Origin: Bostrychus sinensis
Lineage: Eukaryota; Chordata; Actinopteri; Gobiiformes; Eleotridae
Length of the DNA stretch: 64,000 nt
Assembly (NCBI GenBank): GCA_020698575.1
Contig: CM036240.1
Span: forward strand, 17,168,211 to 17,232,210
Direction: 5' to 3'
Shown here: one piece after another, positions 12,601 to 23,743 of the stretch
Layout: every line of letters starts with the position of its first letter
How positions within the stretch are numbered: position 1 is the first letter of the stretch
The notes under the pieces: generated by a model
Told to the model about the DNA's origin: nothing
The model's database searches: none
What the model saw: only the letters and a program-made list of their open reading frames with translations
Made by a program: the position numbers and the translations under genes

Positions 12601-13213
12601 CAAAGACAAAATGCCATAATTTTAAGGGACTAACTTTCCATTATAGCCCGCATCGTTTTGACTTTTACATACACAGTTCAGTCTCCGTGACTTCCTGTCT
12701 GTTCACTTTGTGTTCTATGAACAGGTTATAGCGATTTTAACACAACAATGTTTAGGCCTATAATATTTTATAATAAAGCATCTTATCTAATCTAAGGCCA
12801 CATCTGTAGGACATTTTCTTGTTTGTTAGAGTTACGCATGACATATAGACTTATACACAGGGACTGAATCAGGTCGGCGTGATTTCGTCTGATCTTTGTT
12901 CTCTTTCTTGACGCCACAAAATTACCACTACGCTTTCGCAAAACGCGGTTATTGTAGGCGCTACCTTCAGCCATGATATGCGTCTTTTGGAAAAACAAGT
13001 TTAAACTTCGTGTAGGCTACAACTTTGACGCACTTAATCCCTTCGATGTCCTTCTATAGCTGCAAAAACGTCGATAAAAGTAACTTAGAAAGCAAACAAG
13101 CGCTATAGTATTTAGTAACTTTTCCTCAACAGCGTTTTATCGACTCTAACTTACTGCTTAAGAACTGGCTTCTTCCTCTTCTTGTTCGCGTAAGTCCCTG
13201 GGTTTGCCAACAT
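6640..13213 (-). CDS. ahr2: Aryl hydrocarbon receptor, AHR2-type (exons 1-2 only)
   Basis: Ligand-activated bHLH-PAS transcription factor; binds planar aromatic ligands, moves to the nucleus, pairs with ARNT and binds GCGTG elements. Two minus-strand exons are present. Exon 1 (13155-13213) starts at the ATG and encodes MLANPGTYANKKRKKPVLK plus two bases, with donor CA|GTAAGT. Exon 2 (6640-6830, acceptor ACAG, donor G|GTACAAG) begins one base into a codon, so the phases join exactly and restore a Gln. Together they give residues 1-83: the basic NLS-like KKRKK, the basic region NPSKRHRDRLNGEL (identical or nearly so across AHRs), and a helix-loop-helix ending LRLSVGYLRVKSYF. The ML-N-G-YA-KKRKKPV start is, from memory, the fish AHR2 pattern rather than AHR1 (Y-A-RKRRKPVQ) or AHRR. 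Intron 1 is 6.3 kb. PAS-A, PAS-B and the transactivation region are not in the window. Confidence 0.9.
7255..7390. repeat. Dispersed repeat family B fragment (ahr2 intron 1)
   Basis: Contains CCAGCCACAAGGGGTCACAA followed by 'tgtactctttgtgccagtcc' and 'ggataaatgaagagggt'. The same word order occurs at 31477-31632 and, in reverse, at 9490-9660, 10675-10815, 53030-53270 and 59920-60060. No ends or duplications can be defined for this copy. Confidence 0.6.
8310..8610. repeat. GTA-rich hAT-like MITE remnant (ahr2 intron 1)
   Basis: Shows the body vocabulary of the GTA-expanded MITE family: TTTACTCAAATAAAAAGTACTTTT, then a GTAGTGATAGTAGAGG-type run at about 8482-8535, then a TTTTTAAGTAAATG end. 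No terminal CAGAGGTGG is found. Just upstream, a 14-15 bp unit (TTTTTTGTAGATGAA) is directly duplicated at about 8270-8299. Confidence 0.45.
9490..9830. repeat. Adjacent family B and family A repeats (ahr2 intron 1)
   Basis: 9490-9660 carries the family B body (GGTCACCACAGCAAATCCTC, 'gatttggcatatgtttt', 'ggggccagcacaaagagtac'). 9690-9830 carries the family A tail in plus orientation (GTCAGCCCTGC, 'agttactgggacaggctccag', 'gaataagcgat'). The intervening DNA is too short to say whether they inserted independently. Confidence 0.65.
10675..10815. repeat. Dispersed repeat family B copy
   Basis: Matches the 9490-9660 copy: GTGTCACCACAAGTCAAAT, TTTGGCATACGTTTTACACC, 'gatgcctttcctgacacaaccctc' and 'catttatctgggctt'. 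It lies within ahr2 intron 1 and no coding potential is seen. Confidence 0.65.
12394..12403 (+). promoter_or_regulatory. Candidate dioxin/xenobiotic response element
   Basis: TCGCGTGAGA on the plus strand is a full match to the extended AHR-ARNT consensus (T/G)NGCGTG(A/C)(G/C)A. It lies in ahr2 intron 1, about 0.75 kb downstream of exon 1, in a locally GC-rich patch (12300-12420). AHR feedback through such sites is well known for AHRR and CYP1A; autoregulation of this gene is inference from position and sequence only. Confidence 0.5.
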
Positions 13214-13600
13214 GGTGTCACTTCGTGTAATCTTCACAATTTTTGACGCTGGATTAAATTTTGCTGGATTCCTTTAATCCTCGGAAACTGAGGGGTCCCT
13301 CTTTATCCATATAACAATCCGTGGTCCGTGGTTTTGTGCAGCATCAGTCCCGGCCGGAGTTAGAAAGCCAGCGGCCACCAAAGAGCTTCAGTGCCGCGAT
13401 GACAGCTCCCGTGGGCGGTCATTGTCGCTGACCTTGGTCGGCACTGTGCGGTGGTTTGTGCAAGACTCCGCGGCAGACTGAAAACAGCTCTAAAGTTTGT
13501 GACGAGGAGGAAAGGGAAGGTTAGAAAGTCCGCAGTAGAAATGAGCACGTGTCCAGCCCCTCTTCTTAAGATAAACAACACAGACTTATTATTATAATTC
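13214..13600 (-). promoter_or_regulatory. Probable ahr2 5'UTR and promoter region
   Basis: Immediately upstream of the ahr2 ATG on the minus strand. The stretch 13330-13560 is CpG-richer than its surroundings. It includes a palindromic E-box CACGTG at 13546-13551 and, nearer the ATG, a TATA-like TTATATGG/GGATAAAG around 13297-13315. The transcription start cannot be fixed from sequence alone. Confidence 0.45.
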
Positions 13601-13861
13601 AGTCACTCGAGTATGTTTCTTTCTTTCTTACTTTTTTTTTTTCGGGGCGTTTTCAGGAAATGTGCATGTACTGTAAGTCAGAGGAGTTTTAAGGTGGACT
13701 GGTTTCTTTGTGACTGCTTCTGTTGCTGCTGCTGTGAAACGTTGTGACTTTTTGAGTTTTGTCATTTTCAGACACACAAAAGAAAACTCTTTCTTGTTTT
13801 ATAGACTTTACTTCTATCACATTATGTGGGATTATAAATGACTGTAATGTAAGCCTATAGC

Positions 13862-14350
13862 CAGAGGTGGAAAGTAAAGAGTTAGCCTACTCTGTTATGT
13901 TTAGGGCTACCTGAGTAACTTTTTGGATAAATTGTGGGATACTTCTAACAGTAATTTTATCTTAACACACTTCTTACTTCTTTTTGAGTAAAAATATTCT
14001 TACTGACAACCTTTGGCAGCTCTACCCACAGCTGACCTTTGTATTGGTTTCTAAAGCTTTATGTTGTGGAAAAGGTGATAAGATTTGTGTTTCTTGTGAT
14101 TTACTGTGTTATTTTATATAGATGTCGTTTATTTTTACTAATGTTTCATGTTTATTGTTTAGACATACCAGACTTTGCACATTATTGTAAATGTGTTGTC
14201 TGTCTGATTACATGATTACTAACACATACTAAATCAGACTTTACATCCAAACAGTTACTCAATACTTGAGTATTTTTTCACCAAATACTTTTTTCTTTAC
14301 TTTTACACATGTACTTTATCTTAACAGTTCATTTCTTTAACCAGGGTCAG
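13862..14350. repeat. hAT-like MITE, CAGAGGTGG family, right end lost
   Basis: Begins with the terminal CAGAGGTGGAAAGTAAAG (13862 onward) and continues with TTACTTCTTTTTGAGTAAAAA and, at the far side, 'actcaatacttgagtattttttcacc'. These are shared with intact copies at 16689-17655 and 33745-34175. The mirror end CCACCTCTG is missing, so the copy is truncated or decayed. Confidence 0.6.
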
Positions 14351-15889
14351 GACAGAATAACCCCAGGTAAAAAATATAATCAATGTTTTAATAAGTTAAG
14401 CTGTTCTGAAAAGTTCATGCTGCTGATCTCTTTCTAGATAAAAGTCACACATAATAATAAATATAAAGCAGTGTTAGTAAGTGCTGAAGTCTAAGACCAT
14501 TTGAACATCGCCCATATGTGATTTTGTATTTATAAACCCTGGCCTGTAATCTGATGCAATAAGACTCGCCTCAGACCAAAAACACAGAGAGAAAAAATCT
14601 CAGTGTCTACATGGACTGGGCCGTTCAGGGGGATCCAGTGCATTCAGACTGCACTGAAATGTGTTCATAATTAGTAGTCAGTGTGCATGCAGCACTGCTG
14701 CCTGATTCTGCTGGGTTGTGTTAATAAAAACAATTGTCCCATAATGCACTGCATAAACAGACAGAGGTGTTCACAGCTGCAAAAAATTAAAACAAATTGC
14801 AGATGGTGGTGAGACAGCTATGGCTACATCTGAAATACAAAAGTACAAAATCTTACAAAAGAACCGGCACTGCCATTGTTAAAGTGAATACGTCAGCCTC
14901 CAGCCATATCATCTTTGATAGTAAAGAAAACATTTCACTATCAAATCTAAGCTAGACATGGCTACATTCATGTTTTTAATGATACAAAGTATTATTAACA
15001 CAGTATTGTTTTAGACAGATAACCGATCTCTTTAGTAATGACTGTCTCGCTTTTGCAAGCCATGTTGTTTAAAAAGTTGTCTCAAGTTGAACCGTTGTTT
15101 TAAGTTTATGTCTTAATGACAGATGAAGATGAGTTACCAAGCATTCCCATGGAGGCCATTCATACACTAAGCTTTCCCATCATTCTTCTGTAAACATCAC
15201 TGTTTATCTTGGGCAAATGCACTTCCTCATATCATCTCCTTTTCTCTTTAAACTGCACCACTGGTTTATCTACCTGTTGTTCCTGGATTACAAGAAATAT
15301 CACCTCAGATGATATTTCAGTGTTCCACATGCAAACAGGTACATTTAACGAGTAATCCAATATAGAGTTTTCCAAAGGAATGAAAAAAAGTTTTAGAGGC
15401 TCAAATGAAAAAGAGCAGGCAGACATTTTATGTTTTTAGCAGTGACTTAGTGCCAGATGACTCAGAGCCGCCTGAGGTGGAGACTTCGACGTGGAAGTGC
15501 TGCTCTGTCTGTCACTGAGAGAGGATACTCTTTAGCCTCAGGACACCAGTACTACAGTATGTGGAGAGGACAAACTGTACATTCTGCATTTTGTAAACAG
15601 CTCACCAAAGTCAGCTTATAAAACCACACAAACTCACACTGCCCTTCATCAGGAACTGTTAGCCCAGCACTGTGTAGCCTTGTTTGGGGAAATAGCCTCA
15701 TTATCAGAAAATCACAAAATCATAAAATGCTCCAGGTTTGAACAAACAGCCATTGCAGTTAACTGTTGCAGAGTTGGCCGCAGTCCATCTCAGATTACTT
15801 TAGAGCAGCTTCTCAGTGAGCAACAGTTCAGAGGGAGACGAAATAAAGTTGGATAATAAACACCTTACTTTTTTGCATCTTTTTGCTGC
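14351..15889. other. Intergenic, nothing recognised
   Basis: AT-rich DNA between ahr2 and ndufa10. The only longish frame (15232-15426, minus) has no recognisable similarity or splice context. No repeat family could be assigned. Confidence 0.4.
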
Positions 15890-16110
15890 TGCCTTTGTTA
15901 TTTGGGGTCGTCACAGTGAACCAGCTGCATGGTGATTTGGCAGGTTTTACTCACAAGTTGCCCTTCCTGTCACACCCAGCCACACACTGGAGTGACTGGA
16001 GTGGGCAATGCAAGGTGTCTTGCTCAGGAACACTATGGCAGTATGAGATTTGAGCGAGATTCAGACTGCTGACCCTCTGGTTGGTGGATGAACTGTGCCC
16101 CTTTTGCCCC
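15890..16110. repeat. Dispersed repeat fragment, SINE-like
   Basis: Contains TTTGGGGTCGTCACAGTGAACCA-like wording followed by 'gatttggcaggttttactcac', 'gcccttcctgtcac', then 'gcaaggtgtcttgctcaggaac' and 'agattcagactgctgacc'. The later part resembles the tRNA-headed SINE-like units at 32525-32790 and 39630-39985 read in the same direction. It is diverged. Confidence 0.5.
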
Positions 16111-16688
16111 CATATTAAGCATCTTACATAATATTTCTTAATTATGTTGCTGGGATAGGCTTCAGGAGGCCTTATGCACTGACCACTGACCTTGCAGAAT
16201 ATTCATTTATATACTGAGCTACTGGCAAACAGTGGCACTGTATGTACTTTCTTGTCCCAAATACCTGGCTGTGGGCGTGTCCTGGCCCAACAACCAACAA
16301 GTAATATTTTAAGTATATTGCATTTCTTGGATTTTTTTTTTTTTTTTTACAGTCAAAGTATACATTTCAGGTCATGCACAGTCATGCAATCCCTAGGCTT
16401 CATTTGGGTGAAATAGTAATAGTAAAATGAGGATCAAAAGTTGAAAAAGCGTGCACTTTATGAAACTTATTGTGTAATACAGTTCGAAATGCAAAAACGA
16501 ACCGGAAATAATTTAATATTGCCTTCCTGCCTCAAGGTGTAATTAAAATATTAAATGCACTCATTAGAGGAAAAGCCGTTGCCAAGGAATGTGCAGTGCT
16601 GTAAAAATAAATTCCAGGAAATGCCACTTTTCTTGGATCAAGATCAAAATGTACCACTTTTTCAACAGAAGTAAATGTGCACCAATGC

Positions 16689-17655
16689 CAGAGGTGGAAA
16701 GCAACTAGATACTTTTACTCAAGACAAACTTTAGCTCAAGTACATTTTTAGAATCTCCAAGTGAAGCTGTAGCATAAATTCAACCAGGAAGACTGATTTC
16801 TTTTCCCTCTCTATACTTAACCACTTTTCTGTCGCTGTCAGCCAATCACAGCCTGTCACCTGCCTCTCATCCAATCAGCCTCTCAAGCCATTCACACACT
16901 ACACATGCCCCCTCTCCTCAGTCACCCTGCTGTTCAGCTACATACCACAATCCTCCTCCATCTCCAACTCCACCTCAGCAGCAGATCCATCAGCCCCCTC
17001 AGCCTCTCCTCCTTCTCCTTTTCACCACCACCAGAGTCTAGGCTGCGGGGGATAAAATGACCTAAGTAATTTATCAAACTCTCCCTTCCTTGCATCGCTG
17101 ACGTCTCTACCTGCAAAGTTTATTCCTTTAATAAATCATCCATTACACTTCACTCATTTGTCTGTGTTTGTTTTAAGTCTCTCTTGGTTGAAATTAGTAA
17201 AAGCGTTGTTTTTTTTAACCCTTTTAAAAGTGGGTTCTAAAATATTAATAGTTATAGTGGTAGCAGTAGTAAAACTTTTATTATTATTTTAAGTTGTAGC
17301 AGTGGAAGTAGTAATAATAGTAATACAGTAGTAGTAGCAGCTGTAGTTATTAGCAGTAGCATTAGTAGTAACATTAGTACAAGCTTCTTGGATAAGAGGC
17401 AAAAAAAAAAGTTCAAATGACTGCTTTCTGAACCTTTTGTTGCCTGGATGAGTGACAAACATTAGTAGTAACAGTAGTAATAATATAAGTAGAAGTAGTA
17501 AATGTAAGTACTTTCTTGAATAAACTTTACGCTCAATACTGGTTTTACTGGAGTAACAAATTTGTTAAGTACATTTACTTCTACTTGAGTAATAATGCTT
17601 TAAAATAGTAGCACTTTTACTTAAGCACAGATTTAGAATACTTCTTCCACCTCTG
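16689..17655. mobile_element. hAT-like MITE with CAGAGGTGG termini
   Basis: Left end CAGAGGTGGAAAG (16689 on) mirrors right end CTTCTTCCACCTCTG (to 17655), so the terminal inverted repeats are visible. The interior holds GTA/GTAGTA runs (17245-17370 and 17460-17510) and a central non-repeat segment around 16790-17160. No clear target-site duplication flanks this copy; sister copies at 33745-34175 and 60573-61378 do show imperfect 8-bp ones, which places the family with hAT elements. It encodes no transposase. Confidence 0.75.
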
Positions 17656-19364
17656 AAAATTAAAAACAATATGATATGAATATGCAAAAAAGTTTTGTGT
17701 TCTTCTTTTAGTCTGCCCTACCATCACCAGGACTGGCAGACAAAATGACCTACTTTTATACCACTTTACACTTTCAACATAGGACTCTTTCAAACGTCAT
17801 TAGAAAATGTTATTAGAAGGTAGTTGCAGATTTAATACAGCTGTGAATAAACAGCCAGCCTTGCCTCATACGCTTCAGTGTGATATCAGCCGTTAGTACA
17901 GTCCCTTTCAAACAGGCGTGACTTTGACGAGAAGCAGGACCATTGCCCTGTGGGAAGGGAGAACTGTGTGCGAACAACGGGAGGGCACTTTACACACACA
18001 CACTCAGATGTAACTGGCCTATTATACTATTAAACAGAATGAACATCAGGTTGTATAAGGCACGCTGTTCATTTGCACTTGTGTGGTCACCAGTGCAATT
18101 GAGGTTTGTAACAAAAGGCAAATTTGGACTTTTTGGGGAAGCAGCAAGAGGGAAAAAAACACACAGAACTGAGTATAATTTGAATGTGCAAGTACTTCAG
18201 TAGCAACCCAACACACAAAAAAACATAAACAGTCATTTTTGTATTGAGTGTGCCAGCTATGACTCACAGCTCAGTCAAAGAATGGCTGAAGATTATTTAT
18301 GTTTCTTCGTGAGATCTGTTTAGAAATGCCATGACTTGATGATTTTTCAAAGACGTCAGTGTGTTGGATTAAAACGCTTGTTAAAGATGTTTTGGGTTAT
18401 ATGTTATATTGTGTTGTACCGCCAGGAGGAGTTATGATGCAGTGATTACCTTTGCCTGACATGAAAATGTGGTTTCTTTACCACAGAGTCTGTTAAACCT
18501 CATGTCAGTGGTGGTTTGGTTAGCTGCTTGATTTTTCAAAATAGAGTTAATAAGCAGGAATTTGAATGAAGTAAATATCAGGCTCACACCACAGTGTCTT
18601 TGTGAAAGTGTAGCTCGGAAAGACAGGAAGACTAACTGGCCTTTCTCTGGATTTCAGCGAAATGTGACTTTTTATACAAATGAGGATCTATTGTACATAT
18701 GCCGTACATATCATGGGCTCAATTTCCAAATAACATAACAAGGAACAGTTCCTAAAGTGTGGCCCTTTAGTTTATAACAGCGCACAAATGTTATTAGCTT
18801 CTTGGCAGTGATTAGACACACAAATATTTTTTAAAATGTATTATTGTAATAGTTGAAAAGAATGCCGCTATAGTATTAAAGATACTATGAGCAGCTTATA
18901 TTTTTTAGATTTCATAACAATTACCCACATGTATCCCAAAATATGATGACATGACATGTTTAAATCAAATATTAGTTTTAGTGATAACAACAGTACAGCT
19001 GATTTATTCACAATTAAATATATATTTTACATGGTGTTGTTATGTTCACATTTTTTGTTTTGATACTAAAGCCTGCATTGCCAATCGTCCAATCAGAAAA
19101 GCAGAAAGACCGGCCAACCACAGACCATTGTTTTGATTTAGACTGGAATACAGTTTTCAAACCAGTACCAGTGCATGCTGCTTACAGTACATTTGACAAA
19201 AACATTTCTGTAAGCGCTTATGTGGGCATTGTGTGTTTATCATTTGATTCTCTTTAATTACAACACAAATGCATGATTTTATCTGTAATCTGGGCGGTGG
19301 AGTTAACCAGAAAAATTTTAGAAAATTCATGAATAGAAAAGGGTTTGACTCTATCCAGAACTGT
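17656..19364. other. Intergenic, nothing recognised
   Basis: AT-rich DNA without supported exons. The frames at 17943-18203 and 18046-18267 overlap on opposite strands, have no recognisable similarity and look like chance. Confidence 0.4.
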
Positions 19365-19515
19365 ACTCAAACCAGGCATCTTCTAGTTCAGGGGTAAATG
19401 CTCTTATTGCTACATATTAAGCCACAATGTCTGTGTATCACAATAGTAAAGAATCCAGCCAAACTAATCATTTGTTTCTTTACTGACCCCTTGTGGCTGG
19501 AGTTAGCATCTATAG
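19365..19515 (-). repeat. SINE-like repeat, family C
   Basis: In reverse orientation it carries a tRNA-like head (GAGCATTTACCCCTGAACTA ... GGTTTGAGT B-box) that is nearly identical to 63532-63575 in the opposite orientation. A tail follows: 'cacaatagtaaagaatccagccaaac' and GACCCCTTGTGGCTGGAGTT. The tail also occurs at 51540-51620 (inverted) and, diverged, at 22035-22145, 23565-23735 and 62885-62985. Confidence 0.7.
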
Positions 19516-19750
19516 CTCTATTTTAAACTTTCTGATACTAAACAATGCTCTGGATGTTCAGCAATATTTTTTTCCCTTGGTCCATTACTGACCTTTCTTT
19601 TTCCTTCCAGTCAACAAACATACAAATAAACACAGTGAATAAAAGGGAATAAAATAACCTCCTTGAACTACATATAAATATAATTCACTTTAAACTCATT
19701 CTTCATAATCCACTTGTGCAACTAGATAAAGTTTAACATAACCTAAAATG

Positions 19751-20509
19751 CAGAGGTGGGAGACTCGAGTCACATAATTTGACTTAGGTCAGACTTAAGT
19801 CACAATTTTTAGGACTTGAGACTTGCTTGACATATATTGCAAAATGACTCGACTTGACTTGGACTTGAGCTAAAATACTTGAAATGACTTGTTTTTACAG
19901 AAAATTCAGGATGAATTTGGGCGTGACAAATGCATTAAAACAGGAATACATGTATAAAAGTGTGCATTTGTGTTTACTTTTGTTAATGAGCCACTTTATT
20001 TTTGCTTGGTGGATCATATAAATACCTCACATCAACGAGGAGTTCACTGCATGATTGGCATTGGGTTGAGCGTCAAAGTTCTGTCAAATTATGTATTCAT
20101 ATTTTTGCTTTTGCAGTGCATTGTAATTGGATTTATTCACTTTATAGAATGATGCCAAATTTCTGTTTGTAATTCCACTTACAGCATGCATGTCCTCAGT
20201 CTTAAGGTCTGTGTAAGATACTGAATGTTCTTGGTGTTGTAAAACGGTCACGCAAGGATATCACTAGTTTATTCTAAAAACCCTCAGCTTTGTGCAGCCC
20301 TACAACTAGTTTGTTGCCAGATACTGTATATGATAACTACTGTATGTAAAAACAAAAGATAAGATAAACCTTAGTCCCACAGTGGGGAAATTGAAAAACG
20401 TGTATGACTTGACTTGACTCTCATGAAGATTGACGTGGTCTTGCTTGTAACTTGAAGGTGAAGACTTGATGCTTACTTGTGACTTGCACATGACTTCCTT
20501 CCACCTCTG
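19751..20509. mobile_element. MITE with CAGAGGTGGG ends and near-perfect TSD
   Basis: Starts CAGAGGTGGGAGACTCGAGT and ends CTTCCTTCCACCTCTG. The flanks are CTAAAATG (19743-19750) and CTAAAAAG (20510-20517), an 8-bp target-site duplication with one mismatch, as hAT elements make. The interior is rich in GACTTGA/TGACTTG direct words (19770-19880, 20405-20500) and includes a LINE-tail-like 'gataagataaaccttagtcccac' at 20357-20380, a possible nested remnant. No transposase frame. Confidence 0.8.
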
Positions 20510-21456
20510 CTAAAAAGAGCTTTACAAAATCATTAGTGGTTGACACATTTATTCGAGAGTCTGCACAATCAACATACAAGAACAGTAAAACAGCACAGTA
20601 ACAGTATATGGTTCATAAATACATCACTTTGATCAAAGCTCTCCTTGTATTTTGAGTGTACAGCAGAGAGCCCATAAGCTGCTATTTCGGTTGCCATGCT
20701 TTTAGATTGTTTTAATGATAAACAATGCGGGGCAACCCTCCTCCCTGCTGGCATCCTTGAGGCCTGTGTCCAAACTGCCGAGAAGTGAAATAAAAGCTGC
20801 AGTAAAACGCAGGGGAAATTTGGCAGTGGTGGATTTGCCAAACCCCTGAGCTGGCCTCACAGGGCCTGAGCCGTGAGACCTGACTGAGTAGTATTGTTGT
20901 TTTACTGTTGACTAATTACTTTGGTTCCTGTTGGGTGTGTGCGTCTTTGTGTGTCAGGATGTGTTCACAGGATAAGTGTTGAAACTATGTGTGTAAATTC
21001 ATGTATTTATTGTCTATTGCTTACACACGTTTCCTTCATCATAACATTTGGTTGCAATGTCTGTGGAAGAGGGCGTTATTCCACATTTTGCAACATACAG
21101 ACTGCTGCTGCTGATTGGTAAAACACTCAAATGCATGATTAAAAAAACACAACAAGCCTGTCTATGGATCAGTTAATGTAATATATTCAAGATTAGATTT
21201 CCTCACCACATGTTTTGAAGCTAATGCTAAAGCAGAGTTAACTCCCACAGAACAGTTTAGAGGAATCTTAGCAAAATCAATTCAAGTCTTACAGTCATTA
21301 TTTGTATTAAAGGTCTAAATTTAAGTTATATTTGCATTTTTACATAACACTGCCATGATTATAAACAGCTTTATCGTGCTAATGTTTCATACATTTGTTG
21401 TACCAATAGGATAACAAAGGGATGGTATGTTATTGAATTTAGTGAGCTTCTATAAC
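20510..21456. other. Intergenic, nothing recognised
   Basis: No exon or assignable repeat. The 90-residue minus frame at 20569-20841 has no recognisable domain and no splice-supported borders. Confidence 0.4.
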
Positions 21457-21973
21457 CAGGGTTCATACACTTTACTTTGACTTTTAAATATTCAAAATGT
21501 CCAATGTGGTACATAGAGAAACACATTTTTGCTGCAATTTTATTTGTTTAATTTGGAAAGTTGAAGAAAAAAAAAAAAACTGTTGGGTCTTCTTCCCTCA
21601 GAAATATATCATTCCACAAATTTTACTGACTTATAACATATACACTGGTGATTAAAAGATAATTATGCTATATTGGATATAAACAAATCATCTATGCTGT
21701 TTTAAGGTATTACTAAAATCAAAAGAGCCAAAGACCTGCAAAAAAATGACTTAGTTCAAATATTCTGACAAAAAATAGATATAGGTCACTTTTTTCTGCA
21801 GTGAGAACAAGAAGAGGCCAAGAAAACACTACTGAACAATTATATTTACTCAGACTGTTTAAATTTCCAAAACTTTACATCAAATTATAAAATTTCAAAA
21901 CTTTCCAGGACCTGGAAATTGCATTCTAAAATTCCATGACTTTTCCAGGTTTTCCATGACTGTACGAACCTTG
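21457..21973. mobile_element. Non-autonomous DNA transposon, CAGGGTTCRTACA ends
   Basis: Left end CAGGGTTCATACA at 21457 mirrors right end TGTACGAACCTTG ending at 21973. Both borders abut a TATAAC hexamer (21451-21456 and 21974-21979), a likely target duplication. Subterminal repeats around CATGACTTTTCCAGG recur at 21935-21960. No coding capacity. Confidence 0.65.
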
Positions 21974-22034
21974 TATAACACAAAACTAGATGCAGTTTTC
22001 CACTAAGACATTGCCTCTATCCAAAATGGCAAAA

Positions 22035-22145
22035 ACTCCAATAAAACAAATCAATTGTTTCTTTACCTCGCGGCTGGAGTTAGTGTTGTTGATATTCCTA
22101 TGGTACAGAATCTTTTTTTAAAATATCCTGGATCCAGACAGTCAT
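22035..22145. repeat. Family C SINE-like tail fragment
   Basis: Carries 'ccaataaaacaaatcaattgtttctttacc' followed by GCGGCTGGAGTTAGTGTTG and ATCCTGGATCCAGAC, the diverged tail of the family seen at 19365-19515. The head is not present. Confidence 0.55.
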
Positions 22146-23564
22146 TAGGATCCACACCACAAACAAATAAATTCTTCCATGGTCCCATAAAATGCTTGAG
22201 GTATCTTGCTAACTGGCTAACCAACACACCAACTAATGAGACTGAAAACAAACCTTCCCTGGTGGAGGTAAAAAAAAAAAAAAGTTCTGTATGTCGTCAT
22301 TCTTTTCACTAACTTTATAGCTCTGAGACTTAATGGCTTACCAATATAGCGATTACATTTTTAGCAAAAGGGTGGGATGGGATGAGTAGTTTTTTCCTAT
22401 TGCCTGGTGGTTCATCTCTTCAAATTTTTTGTTCATAACTATTGAAAATGCATGCACAAATTTGTGTTTCTTCTGCACCAGTGCTCAGTTTGTCCTCTAA
22501 GGGCTGTGATAGCAGCAAGAACAGGAAGTAATGGACCTCTCACTGGTTCCAGTGTAGCCTTTAATGACTATTTTCTAACATAAACAATTACCAGTCTTAT
22601 TTTGAAGTCATTAAAACTACTGAATGCATAGTTTCCTAGTGACTTTTCTGTTCAACTATACAAATATACAGTGTGTACAATAATCATTAAAGTGTTTCTG
22701 ATGTTTAGGTTTCACTTGGCCCAATGAAAAGTATTAGTTTAACTTTTGAGCCATTGCCTGTGCTTCTCCAAATAAAGGGTGTGCTGACAGCTACTGTAGA
22801 TAGATGTGTATAAGAAAGTTACATAACCCTGCTACATAACTATCCCTTTAAAATATGATTATACAACTTTTGCATGTCAATATTTTGGTCACCTCAGAAG
22901 CCACTTTGAGTTAAAAATATTTACAGCCTCAGAGTTTGCTTTTCTAAAACTGTTTATGTTTTGACTCACCATGCACAGAAAGATGGTAGAACAATGCTGC
23001 ATCCGGGCAAATGAGGAGTCAGTATAAAGCCAAATAAATATATGTGGAAAAATAGAGATGGCTATTGTTGGTGATCTGGATAGTGTCTGCAGTCATTTAA
23101 TTGGATTTAGACTTGCCAGCGGGTTCGTTAGCGGCAGACCTGCATGAGTGTGTGCAGCTGAAGCTCTCGTGCTAGCCCTGACTTCCCAGTGAAATATGAA
23201 GTGGTGGAGTTGACTGTCAAGTGTGTTTACATTGGAGGTTTCCTAGCCTACGGAGGAAACAGGCCGTGAGTCAGACTTGTACGTTGACAAGCTGGAGGTG
23301 TTATGTAAAGTCTTGCGATTTCAGGTGTGAAAAGCAGTGGTTCTAGCTGCTCTGGTAAAAATTAGAATGAGGCATGAGAATCTAATGGGTGTATGTGATA
23401 TTTTGGGCAGAATTAAGCTATATAAGGTCTCAGACAGGTTTCTAATTAAGGGTATGAACAAAGCAAGGTTCATCAATGTACAGAAATGCACAGAATTACA
23501 AAAAATAAAAGGCGCCGGTCTAACAGTAAAGATATAGTGCCATTGAACCACAAAACCCTTAAAT

Positions 23565-23735
23565 CTAAAACTGGCAAAGAATCTACTAAAATTAATCATT
23601 TGTTTTTGTTCTTTTAGTGAGTGAAGCAAGTATCTTTGCTCCATATCTCTAAATGGCACAGAATCTAAAGCCTTAATCTAAAGGTGATCTGGATCCACGC
23701 CAAGTTTATCTTGAGCCATTAACTTTTCAGAAATT
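23565..23735. repeat. Family C SINE-like tail fragment
   Basis: Carries 'ggcaaagaatctactaaaattaatcatttgttt' and, after a degraded segment, GATCTGGATCCACGCCAAGT. This is the same tail order as 22035-22145. The hAT-like MITE at 23744-24034 begins nine bases further on. Confidence 0.5.
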
Positions 23736-23743
23736 CTGTATAG

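Noticed and set aside
12792..12998. Minus-strand frame containing ASRKRTKIRRN, resembling the AHR N-terminal ASRKRRKP motif
   Set aside because: No donor in the right phase to join the bHLH exon; the plausible GTATAAGT donor would create a stop. The exon at 13155-13213 fits exactly in sequence and phase.
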